A stretch of 25,472 nt of DNA from Sedimentitalea sp042687825. Lineage in GTDB: Bacteria > Pseudomonadota > Alphaproteobacteria > Rhodobacterales > Rhodobacteraceae. The stretch lies in contig NZ_JBHUQE010000031.1 of assembly GCF_042687825.1 (NCBI RefSeq), positions 1 through 25,472 of the forward strand, written 5' to 3'. A model generated the notes under the pieces. That model did no database searches, was not told where the DNA came from, and saw only the letters and a list, made by a program, of their open reading frames with translations. Below are positions 1 to 8,650 of the stretch, piece by piece. The position numbers and the translations under genes are program-made. How positions within the stretch are numbered: the first letter of the stretch is position 1; the number at the start of each line of letters is the position of its first letter.

Positions 1-27
1 CCACGTGACAGCCGTCCACATAAGAAA

Positions 28-50
28 GGCCCCGCATTCAATGCGGGGCC
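28..50 (-). terminator. Rho-independent terminator of sodB
   Basis: A perfect 11-bp inverted repeat (GGCCCCGCATT and its complement) has a single-base loop. Read on the minus strand it is followed by TTTCTTA. It lies about 25 bp past the sodB stop codon, so it is the expected intrinsic terminator of that gene. Confidence 0.85.
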
Positions 51-74
51 TCCCGGAGTGCCTGCCATCCATTG

Positions 75-674
75 TCACATCCGGCTGGCGACATTTTCCC
101 AGTTGACCAGGTTGTCGAGGAAATTGGTCAGATAGGCGGGACGCTTGTTGCGGAAATCGATGTAATAGGAATGCTCCCACACGTCGCAGCCCAGCAAAGC
201 GGTCTGGCCAAAGCACAGCGGGTTGACGCCGTTTTCGGTCTTGGTCACGGCCAGAGAACCGTCGGCTTTCTTGACCAGCCAGGCCCAGCCGGAGCCGAAC
301 TGGCCAGCACCGGCGGCGCTGAATTCTTCCTTGAACTTGTCCACGCTGCCGAAATTCTCGACCAGCGCCTTTTCCAACTCGCCGGGCATTGCCGAGGCAT
401 CCGGGCCCATCATTTCCCAGAACTGGTTGTGGTTCCACAACTGGCTAATGTTGTTGAAAATGCCGTTCTGCGCCACGGCGCCCGCATCATAGGTGCCGGT
501 GATGATCTCTTCCAGCGACTTGCCGTCCCACTCGGTGCCGGCAATCAGCTTGTTGCCGTTGTCGACATAGGCCTTGTGATGCAGGTCATGATGATATTCC
601 AGCGTTTCCTGCGACATGCCCTTGGCTGCCAGCGCGTCATGTGCATAAGGAAGATCAGGTAGTTCAAAAGCCAT
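75..674 (-). CDS. sodB: Superoxide dismutase, Fe/Mn type
   Basis: This 199-residue protein has the usual length and fold signature of cytoplasmic Fe/Mn superoxide dismutases, which convert superoxide to hydrogen peroxide and oxygen. The expected metal ligands are visible: H28 in LEYHHDLHH, H82 in WNHNQFW, and D164 and H168 in DVWEHSYY. The start is the ATG of MAFELPDLPY, preceded on the minus strand by a G-rich ribosome-binding stretch. The gene is monocistronic, with an intrinsic terminator just downstream and a divergent methyltransferase gene upstream. Whether iron or manganese is bound cannot be read with certainty. The symbol sodB follows the usual naming of this type in Rhodobacterales. 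Confidence 0.95.
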   Translation of the reverse strand: MAFELPDLPYAHDALAAKGMSQETLEYHHDLHHKAYVDNGNKLIAGTEWDGKSLEEIITGTYDAGAVAQNGIFNNISQLWNHNQFWEMMGPDASAMPGELEKALVENFGSVDKFKEEFSAAGAGQFGSGWAWLVKKADGSLAVTKTENGVNPLCFGQTALLGCDVWEHSYYIDFRNKRPAYLTNFLDNLVNWENVASRM

Positions 675-780
675 TGTCGGCCCCCCAGCTGTATTGAATA
701 ATCTCTGTCCGATACATGCGGCGCAGGATGAGTCAGGTCAAGGGTCGCCCGGCAAAACAATGCAAGGCCGGAGGGATGCG

Positions 781-1545
781 GTGCTGACACAAGCCCGGAA
801 AATGATGTATCGCGCGCGTGGCTATTGCAACGGACGACTGGGCGGCGAGCCTTTTCGGCTGGATCCCTACCACAGCAAGTTCTGGCACAAGGCCGCGGCG
901 GGGCGATGGGAGCCGCGCACCTTTGCGGTGCTGGACGAGCATCTGGATAAGGCGCATGACTATCTGGATATCGGCGCATGGATCGGTCCGACGGTGTTGT
1001 ATGGCGCCCGCAAGGCCCGCCACGTCTGGTGTTTCGAACCCGACCCCGAAGCCTTCCGTGCGCTGGCCTGGAACATCGAGTTGAACCGGCTGGACAATGT
1101 CAGCGCCTTTGCCGCCGCCCTGTCGCAGGAGTTCGGCGTGGCGCGGATGGCCGGGTTTCGCGGCGAAAAAGGCGACAGCACCACCAGCCTGCTGAACCCG
1201 CAGGGGTCCGCGGGTTCCGACGTGCTGACCCTGCGGTTCGGCCAGTTTGCCGACGCCGTCGATCTGTCGGGCGTATCGCTGGTCAAGCTGGACGTCGAAG
1301 GCGCCGAGTTTGACATTCTGCCGACGCTGCTGCCCTGGCTGACGGCCCGGCGCCCGGCATTGTACCTGTCGACCCATGCGCCGTTTCTTGCCCCGGACCG
1401 GCGCCGGGACCGCATGCAGGCGCTGGTGCAGGCGTTGGCGTTCTATGGCCGGTGGCAGGGCGAAGAGGGCGAGGCCATCGATCCCGACGGTCTGACACAG
1501 GACGCCGAGCTGGGCCGGTTCCGCACCCTTCTGCTGCAACCCTGA
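781..1545 (+). CDS. FkbM-family SAM-dependent methyltransferase
   Basis: The protein has a class I methyltransferase core. YLDIGAWIGPTVLYGA looks like the SAM-binding loop, FEPDPEAFRAL like the acidic end of strand 2, and VSLVKLDVEGAEFDIL is the FkbM-family hallmark. FkbM enzymes are usually O-methyltransferases acting on sugars, polyketides or surface glycans; the substrate here is unknown. I place the start at GTG 781 because GGAGGG (770-775) lies five bases before it, giving 254 residues. In-frame ATGs at 694 and 760 would add 29 or 7 residues but have poorer ribosome-binding sites. The gene is convergent with soxG and is not part of an evident pathway cluster. Confidence 0.8.
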   Translation: MLTQARKMMYRARGYCNGRLGGEPFRLDPYHSKFWHKAAAGRWEPRTFAVLDEHLDKAHDYLDIGAWIGPTVLYGARKARHVWCFEPDPEAFRALAWNIELNRLDNVSAFAAALSQEFGVARMAGFRGEKGDSTTSLLNPQGSAGSDVLTLRFGQFADAVDLSGVSLVKLDVEGAEFDILPTLLPWLTARRPALYLSTHAPFLAPDRRRDRMQALVQALAFYGRWQGEEGEAIDPDGLTQDAELGRFRTLLLQP

Positions 1546-1574
1546 GCCGGCACGCGGCGGCCGGGCGGGTGGGG

Positions 1575-2141
1575 TCAGAAATATCCGACCTCGGATCCCG
1601 GTTGCGCCGCCGCCTTGAGCAGGGAAAAGACATAGTCGGCAACCGAGCGGAAACAGACGATCTGAAAACTCTGCTCGTCCATCATCCAGAAGGCGGCAGG
1701 CACCTGGGCCAGGCGGCTGCGGCGGAACATGCCGGGTCCGAACGTTTCGGGCGACAGGTCGGCCGGGCACAGTTTGGCCATCACCTCGCGCGCGGCCGGG
1801 CCAGTGACGCGAAAGACCGCGCGGGCATCCGAGACGTTGACCGCCAGGGCATGGCTATCTGCCAGTGCCTGCTGCAACTGCGTGACATTGGCCTGCGCCA
1901 CGTCATAGGGACAAAGCACCAGCAATTCGTCCGGCGACATCCAGCACAGCCCGCGGGAATCCTCGCAATTGGCCTCGTTGACGCCGGGCATGGCGACGCC
2001 CGCCACCGCGCTGGCGGCTGATTTCAGGTCCTTGGACGACAGATCACCGCGCAGGGTGATCATTCCTTGCAGACCGATTTCCTGGATTTGGGCGATGCCG
2101 TCATAGCGGGCCCCGTTCAGAGCGCTGACCGGTTCAGACAT
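1575..2141 (-). CDS. soxG: Sarcosine oxidase, gamma subunit
   Basis: This 188-residue protein is the small GcvT/YgfZ-fold gamma subunit of heterotetrameric sarcosine oxidase, which oxidatively demethylates sarcosine to glycine and passes the one-carbon unit to tetrahydrofolate. Visible family-like segments are CWMSPDELLVLCP, NVSDARAVFRVTGP and the C-terminal SVADYVFSLLKAA. The start is the ATG of MSEPVSALNG, which overlaps the end of soxA by eight bases (ATGTCTGA), so the two are translationally coupled. An upstream in-frame ATG at 2156 is less likely. It is the last gene of the operon. No tetrahydrofolate-metabolism gene follows it in this window, unlike in some sox operons. Confidence 0.9.
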   Translation of the reverse strand: MSEPVSALNGARYDGIAQIQEIGLQGMITLRGDLSSKDLKSAASAVAGVAMPGVNEANCEDSRGLCWMSPDELLVLCPYDVAQANVTQLQQALADSHALAVNVSDARAVFRVTGPAAREVMAKLCPADLSPETFGPGMFRRSRLAQVPAAFWMMDEQSFQIVCFRSVADYVFSLLKAAAQPGSEVGYF

Positions 2142-5100
2142 TCTGTTTCTCCCCATCCTTGTCGTAAAAGACCGGATCGACGATCCGGGCCTCGTAGCTC
2201 TTGCCGTCCGTGCCCGGGAATTCGAGCACCTCGCCCATCCGGTCCGGCCCGTTCAGAACCAGCCCCATGGCGATGCCCTTTTCCAGCGTCGGCGAGAAAT
2301 AGGTCGAGGTGACCCGCCCCTGGGTGACGCGCTGGCCGTTGGCATTGACACCGTTGCCCACCGCATAGGCGCCATCGGGCAGCACCGACCCGTCCACGGT
2401 TTCCAGCCCGACCAGTTTCCAGCGGGTCGGGTCGGTCATGTGGCTGCGCTGCTGCGCCCGCTTGCCCAGATAGTCGTCCTTTTTCTTGCTGATCGCCCAG
2501 TTCAACCCCAAATCCTGCGGAATGACAGTGCCATCGGTTTCATCACCGATCATGATAAAGCCCTTTTCGGCGCGCATGATGTGCAGGGCTTCGGTGCCAT
2601 AGGGCATGACGCCGAATTCCTCGCCCGCGTCGATCAGGGCCTGCCAGAAGGCCAGGCCCTGACTGGCCGGCACGGCGATCTCATAGCTTAGCTCGCCCGA
2701 GAACGAGATGCGATAGGCGCGGCAGTCGAACCCGCCGATCCGCCCGTCGGCCCAGGCCATGAAGGGCAGCGTTTCTTTGCCGACATCCATGCCGCCCAGC
2801 TTTTCCAGAACCGCACGCGCCTTGGGGCCGACAACCGCGATCTGGGCGTATTGCTCGGTGACGTTGGCGACATAGACCTGCCAGTCCCACCATTCGGTCT
2901 GCAGCCATTCTTCCATCGTCGCATGGATACGGTCGGCCCCGCCGGTGGTGGTGTGGCACAGCCAGGTGTCATCGTCGATGCGCGCCACCACGCCATCGTC
3001 GATCAGAAAGCCGTTTTCCGAACACATCAGCCCATAGCGGCAGCGGCCCGGCTGCAGGTTGGACATCATGTTGGTATAGAGCATGTCCAGAAAACGCCCG
3101 GCATCCGGCCCCTTGACGATCAGCTTGCCCAGGGTCGAGGCGTCCAGCAGACCCAGGCCCTGCCGGGTGTTGCGCACTTCGCGCATCACCGCCTCATGCA
3201 CGGTCTCGCCGTCGCGCACGAATGCATAGGGCCGGCGCCAGTGACCGACCGGCTCCCAGTCGGCGCCATGTGCGGCATGCCAGTCATGCATCGGCGTCTT
3301 GCGCAGGGGCTGGAATACCGGGCCGCGGGCCTCGCCGGCGATCGCGCCCATCGAGATCGGCGTATAGGGCGGGCGGAACGTCGTAGTGCCGGTGGCCGGA
3401 ATCGGCTGGCCCAGCGCATCCGACAGGATCGCCAAACCGTTGATGTTGCTCAGCTTGCCCTGATCGGTGGCCATGCCCAGCGTGGTGTAACGCTTGGTGT
3501 GCTCGACGCTTTCGAACCCTTCGCGGGCGGCCAGTTGCACATCCGACACCTTGACGTCATTCTGGAAATCCAGCCAGGACTTGCTGCGCAGCCCCACATG
3601 CGCGGCCCGCGGCATCAGCCAGACCGGTTCCAGCGGCGCTTCGGGGGTTGCGGTGCCCGTCGGCACCTGGACCTTTTTCACCTTGAAACCCGCCGCGCGC
3701 GCAGCGGCGGCCCCGGCCTCGGCGGCATCGGCCAGCAGGCCGGGCAGCGCCAGTTCGCCATTGGCCGCGCCGGCCGGCACCACGAAACCGGCCCCATCGG
3801 CCCCGGTGGGCGGACGGGCGGCATCGGGACGGAAATGCGCCTGGGCGTCGTCCCAGACCAGCTTGCCGCCGCAATGCGACCACAGATGCACCACCGGCGA
3901 CCAGCCGCCGGACATGGCAACCGCATCGCAGGCAATCTCTTCCAGCGCGCCGCCGACCCCGTCCTGGGCGCAAATCTGAACGGTTTTGACCCGCCGTCCG
4001 CCGCCGACCTTGGCAATCGCGCGGCCGCAGTCGATGCGGACGCCCAGCGCGCGGGCCTCCTCCATCAGCGCGCCGCCGCCGGTGCTGCGCGCATCCAGAA
4101 CCCGCGCCACGTCCAGCCCCGCCTCTTTCAGGCAGATCGCGGTGCGATAGGCATCGTCATTGTTGGTGGCGATGACCACGCGCTGCCCCGGCGCAACGCC
4201 GAAATTGACCACATAGTCGCGCATCGCCGAGGCCAGCATGACGCCGGGTACGTCATTGCCGGAAAAGGACAACGGCCGCTCGATCGCGCCGGTGGCGGTG
4301 ACCACCTGCCTGGCGCGGATCCGCCACAGACGGTGCCGCGGCCCCTGCCCCAGCGGCAGATGGTCGGTCAATCGCTCATAGCCCAGCACATAGCCGTGAT
4401 CATAGACACCCGCGCCCATGCAACGGCTGCGCAGCGTGACATTGTCCATCGCCTGCAACTCGGCAACGATCGCATCGACGAACTGCACCACCGGCACGCC
4501 ATCCACCTGGCCGCCGTCGACCGGGGCACGCCCGCCCCAATGCGCGGTCTGTTCCATCAGCAGAACCCGCGCACCGCTTTGGGCCGCGCTGCGCGCCGCC
4601 AGCAGACCCGCGACACCGCCGCCGATCACCAGCACATCGGTATGGGCATAGAAATGCTCGTAGGTATCGGCATCGCGGTCCTTGGGCGCCTGGCCCAGAC
4701 CCGCTGTCTGGCGGATAAAGGGCTCATAGACATGTTTCCAGAACCCGCGCGGATACATGAACATCTTGTAGTAGAACCCGGCCGGCAGGAACCGCGACAG
4801 GTGCTTGTTGATCGCGCCCACATCGAATTCCAGCGTCGGCCAGTGGTTCTGGCTGCGCGCCGACAGACCGTCAAACAGCTCGGTCGTGGTGGCGCGCTGG
4901 TTCGGTTCGAACGTCGCCCCCGCGCCCATGTTGACCAGCGCGTTGGGCTCTTCGGCCCCCGACGCCACCAGTCCGCGCGGACGGTGATACTTGAACGAGC
5001 GGCCGACCATCATCTGGTCGTTGGCCAGCAGCGCCGAGGCCAGCGTGTCGCCGGGATGAGCGGCCAGGCTCTTGCCGTTGAAACTGAACCCGATCCGTTT

Positions 5101-5145
5101 CGAACGGTCGATCAGGCGTCCATGTGTGGGCAGGCGTTTGCTCAT
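2134..5145 (-). CDS. soxA: Sarcosine oxidase, alpha subunit
   Basis: The 1003-residue product matches the usual length of the alpha subunit. In order it has an N-terminal ferredoxin-like segment (GFSFNGKSLAAHPGDTLASA, about residues 19-38), a dinucleotide-binding domain with VLVIGGGVAGLLAARSA (about 172-186), and a C-terminal half resembling aminomethyltransferase GcvT (about 590-1000), the folate-binding part where the methylene group is captured. The start MSKRLPTHGR has GAGG about eight bases upstream; the frame stays open 297 bases further but that stretch overlaps soxD and is not conserved-looking. It follows soxD by 52 bp and overlaps soxG by eight bases. Despite the name it is unrelated to sulfur-oxidation SoxA. 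Confidence 0.95.
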   Translation of the reverse strand: MSKRLPTHGRLIDRSKRIGFSFNGKSLAAHPGDTLASALLANDQMMVGRSFKYHRPRGLVASGAEEPNALVNMGAGATFEPNQRATTTELFDGLSARSQNHWPTLEFDVGAINKHLSRFLPAGFYYKMFMYPRGFWKHVYEPFIRQTAGLGQAPKDRDADTYEHFYAHTDVLVIGGGVAGLLAARSAAQSGARVLLMEQTAHWGGRAPVDGGQVDGVPVVQFVDAIVAELQAMDNVTLRSRCMGAGVYDHGYVLGYERLTDHLPLGQGPRHRLWRIRARQVVTATGAIERPLSFSGNDVPGVMLASAMRDYVVNFGVAPGQRVVIATNNDDAYRTAICLKEAGLDVARVLDARSTGGGALMEEARALGVRIDCGRAIAKVGGGRRVKTVQICAQDGVGGALEEIACDAVAMSGGWSPVVHLWSHCGGKLVWDDAQAHFRPDAARPPTGADGAGFVVPAGAANGELALPGLLADAAEAGAAAARAAGFKVKKVQVPTGTATPEAPLEPVWLMPRAAHVGLRSKSWLDFQNDVKVSDVQLAAREGFESVEHTKRYTTLGMATDQGKLSNINGLAILSDALGQPIPATGTTTFRPPYTPISMGAIAGEARGPVFQPLRKTPMHDWHAAHGADWEPVGHWRRPYAFVRDGETVHEAVMREVRNTRQGLGLLDASTLGKLIVKGPDAGRFLDMLYTNMMSNLQPGRCRYGLMCSENGFLIDDGVVARIDDDTWLCHTTTGGADRIHATMEEWLQTEWWDWQVYVANVTEQYAQIAVVGPKARAVLEKLGGMDVGKETLPFMAWADGRIGGFDCRAYRISFSGELSYEIAVPASQGLAFWQALIDAGEEFGVMPYGTEALHIMRAEKGFIMIGDETDGTVIPQDLGLNWAISKKKDDYLGKRAQQRSHMTDPTRWKLVGLETVDGSVLPDGAYAVGNGVNANGQRVTQGRVTSTYFSPTLEKGIAMGLVLNGPDRMGEVLEFPGTDGKSYEARIVDPVFYDKDGEKQNV

Positions 5146-5197
5146 GGCTGGACCTCGTGCAGGCAAAGGGCGGCGGAAAGGAACGGCGGCAGCAGGG

Positions 5198-5527
5198 TCA
5201 CGACAGATCCCTCCAGGCCCAGCCCGGGCGTTTGGCGGTGATCGCGTCGCGGATATTCTGCGGCGGCTCGGTGGTCTGCGCGGGATAGGTGCCAAACACC
5301 TCCAACGTGTCGGTGTCGCGCGCGGCGTGGAACCACTTGCCGCAGCCATAGACATGGCGCCAGCGCTCGAAATGCACCCCGCGCGGGTTTTCCCGGCTGA
5401 ACAGGTAGTCGTGGAAATCGTCATCCGAGGCACCGGGGCCATGGCGCGTCAAATGCGCCTCGCCGCCGGCGGCCAGATCGGTTTCGTCGGCGGCCAGGCC
5501 GCAATAGGGACAGGTGAGGATCAGCAT
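5198..5527 (-). CDS. soxD: Sarcosine oxidase, delta subunit
   Basis: This 109-residue protein is the zinc-binding delta subunit. The four expected ligands are present: C6 and C9 in LTCPYCG, H58 and C62 in RHVYGCGKWF. The conserved DYLFSRENPRGVHFERW segment (residues 40-56) is also typical of the family. The start is the ATG of MLILTCPYCG, the usual N-terminus; the longer in-frame reading from 5560 would run into the preceding gene. It sits four bases after the TfoX-like gene and 52 bases before soxA, within the soxB-tfoX-soxD-soxA-soxG operon. Confidence 0.95.
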   Translation of the reverse strand: MLILTCPYCGLAADETDLAAGGEAHLTRHGPGASDDDFHDYLFSRENPRGVHFERWRHVYGCGKWFHAARDTDTLEVFGTYPAQTTEPPQNIRDAITAKRPGWAWRDLS

Positions 5528-5531
5528 CAGG

Positions 5532-5861
5532 TCATCCTTTTGGCGGCAGGCTGGCGGCATGGGCCAGCGACAATTCTGTCAGTTCGGCGCGCAACGCGTC
5601 ATCGGCAAAGGCGCCGGGATCGATTTCGACCATGCCGCCCATCCGGCGGCCGGTAAAGGCCAGTGGCGCAGCCCCCGCAGCCAATGCCGCGGCCTCGCGG
5701 GCCTTGCCGGGACGGTACATGGCCCCGTTCTTCATGACGCCGCAGACCATGTTGCCATGCAGCAGAAAGCACAGCCCGCCGAACATCTTCTTTTCCGACA
5801 GGCCCGGTTCCACGCCCAGATCGGCGCGCATGGTTTCAGCCATGGGTTCGGAATAGGCCAT
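5532..5861 (-). CDS. TfoX N-terminal-domain protein
   Basis: This 109-residue protein matches the stand-alone TfoX/Sxy N-terminal domain: EKKMFGGLCFLLHGNMVCGVM is the hallmark stretch (residues 23-43), followed by LAFTGRRMGGMVEIDP. TfoX/Sxy proteins are known as competence regulators in gamma-proteobacteria, but the single-domain alphaproteobacterial forms have no assigned function that I can name. I start at ATG 5861 (MAYSEPMAET); the frame is open to 5915. It lies between soxB and soxD, with its stop only four bases before the soxD start, so it must be co-transcribed with the sarcosine oxidase genes. A role in that complex or its expression is inference only. Confidence 0.8.
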   Translation of the reverse strand: MAYSEPMAETMRADLGVEPGLSEKKMFGGLCFLLHGNMVCGVMKNGAMYRPGKAREAAALAAGAAPLAFTGRRMGGMVEIDPGAFADDALRAELTELSLAHAASLPPKG

Positions 5862-5955
5862 CAGCGCGCCCCGGATCGGGCGCGGAAACGGGGCATCGCG
5901 ACCCGGCCCGCGCAATTGCCCCGCATGCCGGTCAATATCGTCGCTGAGTGACTCA

Positions 5956-7200
5956 TCAATGCGCCACCCCTGCCGCCACGCTTTCGTCGATGAAACGGCC
6001 TTCGCGGAACCGGTCCAGCGAAAACGCGTCGGTCAACGGCGAACGCCCCTTGGCCATCAGTTCTGCCATGCCCCAGCCCGAACCGGGGATCGACTTGAAC
6101 CCGCCGGTGCCCCAGCCGCAATTGATGAAACAGCCCTCGACCGGGGTTTTCGACAGGATTGGCGAGCGGTCGCCGGTCATGTCCACGATGCCGCCCCATT
6201 GCCGCAGCATCTTGAGACGGCTGACCATGGGAAAGGTCTCGATCAGCGCCCGCACGGTTTCCTCGATGTGATGGAAGCTGCCGCGCTGGGTATAGTTGTT
6301 ATAGCCGTCCGCGCCGCCGCCGATCACCATCTCGCCCTTGTCGGACTGGCTCATATAGCCGTGCACGGTGTTGGCCATGACCACCACGTCCATGCAGGGT
6401 TTGATCGGCTCGGACACCAGCGCCTGCAGCGCCACGGATTCGATCGGCAGGCGGAATCCAGCCATGTTCGCCAGCACGCCGGAATGCCCGGCCACCACGA
6501 CGCCCAGCTTCTGGCAGTCGATCGGCCCCTTGGTCGTGTCCACGCCGGTCACCTTGCCGCCCTCCTGGCGGATGCCGGTGACTTCGCATTTCTGGATGAT
6601 GTCCATGCCCATGTCGGAACACGCCCGGGCATAGCCCCAGGCCACGGCGTCGTGGCGCGCGGTGCCGCCGCGATCCTGCCACAACCCGCCCAGCACCGGA
6701 TAGCGCGGCCCGGACAGGTTGATGATCGGCACCAGTTCCTTGACCCGCCGGGGGCTGATGAATTCGGTCTTGACCCCCTGCAGCGCGTTGGCATGGGCGG
6801 TGCGCTGATAGCCGCGCACCTCGTGCTGAGTCTGGGCCAGCATGATTACCCCGCGCGGGGAAAACATCAGGTTATAGTTCAGTTCCTGGCTGAGGGTCTC
6901 GTAGAGCGCGCGTGCCTTTTCATAGATCGCCGCCGACGGGTCCTGCAGATAGTTGCTGCGGATGATCGTGGTGTTTCGCCCGGTATTGCCGCCGCCCAGC
7001 CAACCCTTTTCCAGGATCGCGACATTGGTGATGCCGAAATTCCTGCCCAGGTAATAGGCCGTCGCCAGCCCATGCCCGCCGGCCCCGACGATGATCACAT
7101 CGTAGCGGCGTTTGGGCTGGGCCGCCCGCCAGGCCCGGTCCCAGCCGGTATGGTTCCGAAGAGCTTCGCGGGCGATGGCAAAGGCGGAATAGCGTTTCAT
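5956..7200 (-). CDS. soxB: Sarcosine oxidase, beta subunit
   Basis: The 414-residue product is the FAD-dependent catalytic beta subunit that oxidises sarcosine. It has the Rossmann FAD-binding motif VIIVGAGGHGLATAYYLG (residues 35-52), the LEKGWLGGGNTGRNTT segment (63-78) and RHDAVAWGYAR, whose H183 corresponds to the histidine that carries covalently bound FMN in characterised heterotetrameric enzymes. The C-terminal CGWGTGGFKSIPGSG is also typical. The start MKRYSAFAIA has GGAG six bases upstream on the minus strand. It is the first gene of the operon; a 220-bp promoter region separates it from divergent ccmI. The 94-bp gap to the TfoX-like gene holds no visible terminator. Confidence 0.95.
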   Translation of the reverse strand: MKRYSAFAIAREALRNHTGWDRAWRAAQPKRRYDVIIVGAGGHGLATAYYLGRNFGITNVAILEKGWLGGGNTGRNTTIIRSNYLQDPSAAIYEKARALYETLSQELNYNLMFSPRGVIMLAQTQHEVRGYQRTAHANALQGVKTEFISPRRVKELVPIINLSGPRYPVLGGLWQDRGGTARHDAVAWGYARACSDMGMDIIQKCEVTGIRQEGGKVTGVDTTKGPIDCQKLGVVVAGHSGVLANMAGFRLPIESVALQALVSEPIKPCMDVVVMANTVHGYMSQSDKGEMVIGGGADGYNNYTQRGSFHHIEETVRALIETFPMVSRLKMLRQWGGIVDMTGDRSPILSKTPVEGCFINCGWGTGGFKSIPGSGWGMAELMAKGRSPLTDAFSLDRFREGRFIDESVAAGVAH

Positions 7201-7420
7201 CAAGTGCTCCCGGTTAGGATACGCGGTTGGATTCGCAGAGCGGCGGGCCTCCCCATGCTTCTGGGCAAACCTGCGCCATAAAAGGATGCCCGGCGCGGCA
7301 TTTCCAGTCTGAATCGCGACATCTGCCCAAATTGCCGCCGCCTCCGGGCGGATTGTGCCGCTTTGTCCCTTTTTTCCGCGCCGGGGCGGGGCTACATGAG
7401 GGTCAAAGGCGGGAGGCTGC
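7201..7420. promoter_or_regulatory. Divergent promoter region, soxB / ccmI
   Basis: This 220-bp region carries the promoters of the minus-strand sarcosine oxidase operon and the plus-strand ccmI-ruvX-DUF1289 operon. I see no confident operator. A C/T-rich stretch (TTTGTCCCTTTTTT) lies about 50 bp upstream of ccmI. Confidence 0.5.
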
Positions 7421-8650
7421 ATGACATTCTGGATCATTACGACGGTGATGGCGCTGGTGATCGCGACGATGCTGGGGCTGGTCTTGCTGCGCACGCGCCC
7501 GGCCGTGGAACCGGCTGCGGCCTATGATCTGCGGGTGTATCGCGACCAGCTCAAGGATGTCGACCGCGACGTGGCGCGTGGCGTGATCGGAGAAGCCGAC
7601 GCCGACCGCATCCGCACCGAAGTATCGCGCCGGATCCTGGCCACCGACGCGCAGATCCGCGCCGCACAGGGCCGGCAGGGCCAGTCGACGCGGCTGTCGC
7701 TGATCGCGGCACTGCTGCTGGCGGCGCTGACCACCGCGGGCAGCCTGTGGCTGTATCGCGGCCTGGGGGCACCGGGTTACGGCGATCTGGGACTGGCCGA
7801 CCGTATCGCGTTTGCCGAGGAACTGCGGGCCGACCGTCCGGATCAGGCCACGGCCGAGGCCAGCCTGCCCCCGGCGGCGCCGCCAGAGGGGTTGACCGAC
7901 GAGTATCTGGGACTGCTCAAGCAGCTGCGCGAAACCGCGGCCAACCGGCCGGACGACCTGCAGGGGCAGGCTCTGCTGGCCCGGCACGAGGCCGCCATCG
8001 GCGATTTCGCCGCCGCCTACAGGGCACAGGCGCAGGTGTTGCGTCTGAAGGGGGATGCCGCCAGCGCCGACGATTACGGCACCTATGTCGATCTGATGGT
8101 GATGGCTGCCGGCGGCTATGTCTCGCCCGAGGCCGAGGCCGCACTGCGACAGGTCCTGACCCGCGACCCGGCACACGGACCCGGGCGCTATTACTGGGGT
8201 CTGATGATGAGCCAGACCGGACGACCAGACGTTGCCTTTCGGGTCTGGGAGGCGCTGTTGCGCGACAGCCCCCCCGATGCTCCCTGGGTGCCCCCCGTCC
8301 GGGCGCAGATCGAGCAGATGGCCCAGCGCGCCGGTGTCGATTTCGTTCTGCCCGAGGCAGCGGCAGCCACGCCAGGCCCCTCGGCAGCGGATGTGGCGGC
8401 CGCCGGGGACATGGACGCGGCGGACCGCACCGAAATGATCCGCGGCATGGTTCAGCGCCTGTCGGACCGGCTGGCAACCGAGGGCGGCACACCGGCGGAA
8501 TGGGCGCGGCTGATCACTGCCCTGGGTGTGTTGGGCGAAACCGAACGGGCGCGGGCGATACACGCCAATGGCCGTCAGGTTTTTGCCGGCGATGCCGACG
8601 CGCTGGAACAGATAGACAGCGCGGCGCGGCAGGCCGGGGCACTGCAATGA
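7421..8650 (+). CDS. ccmI: Cytochrome c biogenesis protein CcmI
   Basis: The 409-residue protein has the CcmI architecture: a first membrane helix (FWIITTVMALVIATMLGLVL, residues 3-22), a cytoplasmic loop with a heptad-like helix (YDLRVYRDQLKDVDRDVARG), a second membrane helix (about 92-112) and a long periplasmic TPR-like part (MSQTGRPDVAFRVWEALL and similar). CcmI holds apocytochrome c for haem ligation in the Ccm system. The other ccm genes are not in this window. The stop overlaps the ruvX start (ATGA), so the three genes 7421-9356 form a coupled operon. Confidence 0.9.
   Translation: MTFWIITTVMALVIATMLGLVLLRTRPAVEPAAAYDLRVYRDQLKDVDRDVARGVIGEADADRIRTEVSRRILATDAQIRAAQGRQGQSTRLSLIAALLLAALTTAGSLWLYRGLGAPGYGDLGLADRIAFAEELRADRPDQATAEASLPPAAPPEGLTDEYLGLLKQLRETAANRPDDLQGQALLARHEAAIGDFAAAYRAQAQVLRLKGDAASADDYGTYVDLMVMAAGGYVSPEAEAALRQVLTRDPAHGPGRYYWGLMMSQTGRPDVAFRVWEALLRDSPPDAPWVPPVRAQIEQMAQRAGVDFVLPEAAAATPGPSAADVAAAGDMDAADRTEMIRGMVQRLSDRLATEGGTPAEWARLITALGVLGETERARAIHANGRQVFAGDADALEQIDSAARQAGALQ

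Noticed and set aside
2851..5241. Long open frame on the plus strand (796 codons) opposite soxA
   Set aside because: It is antisense to the clearly coding soxA, is rich in H, R, G and Q as expected of a GC-rich shadow frame, and shows no domain.
5959..7281. Plus-strand open frame opposite soxB
   Set aside because: Antisense shadow of soxB, which carries all expected flavin motifs.
7747..8646. Extended upstream reading of the ruvX frame
   Set aside because: It only reads an alternative frame of ccmI; the ATGA overlap at 8647 gives the natural start.
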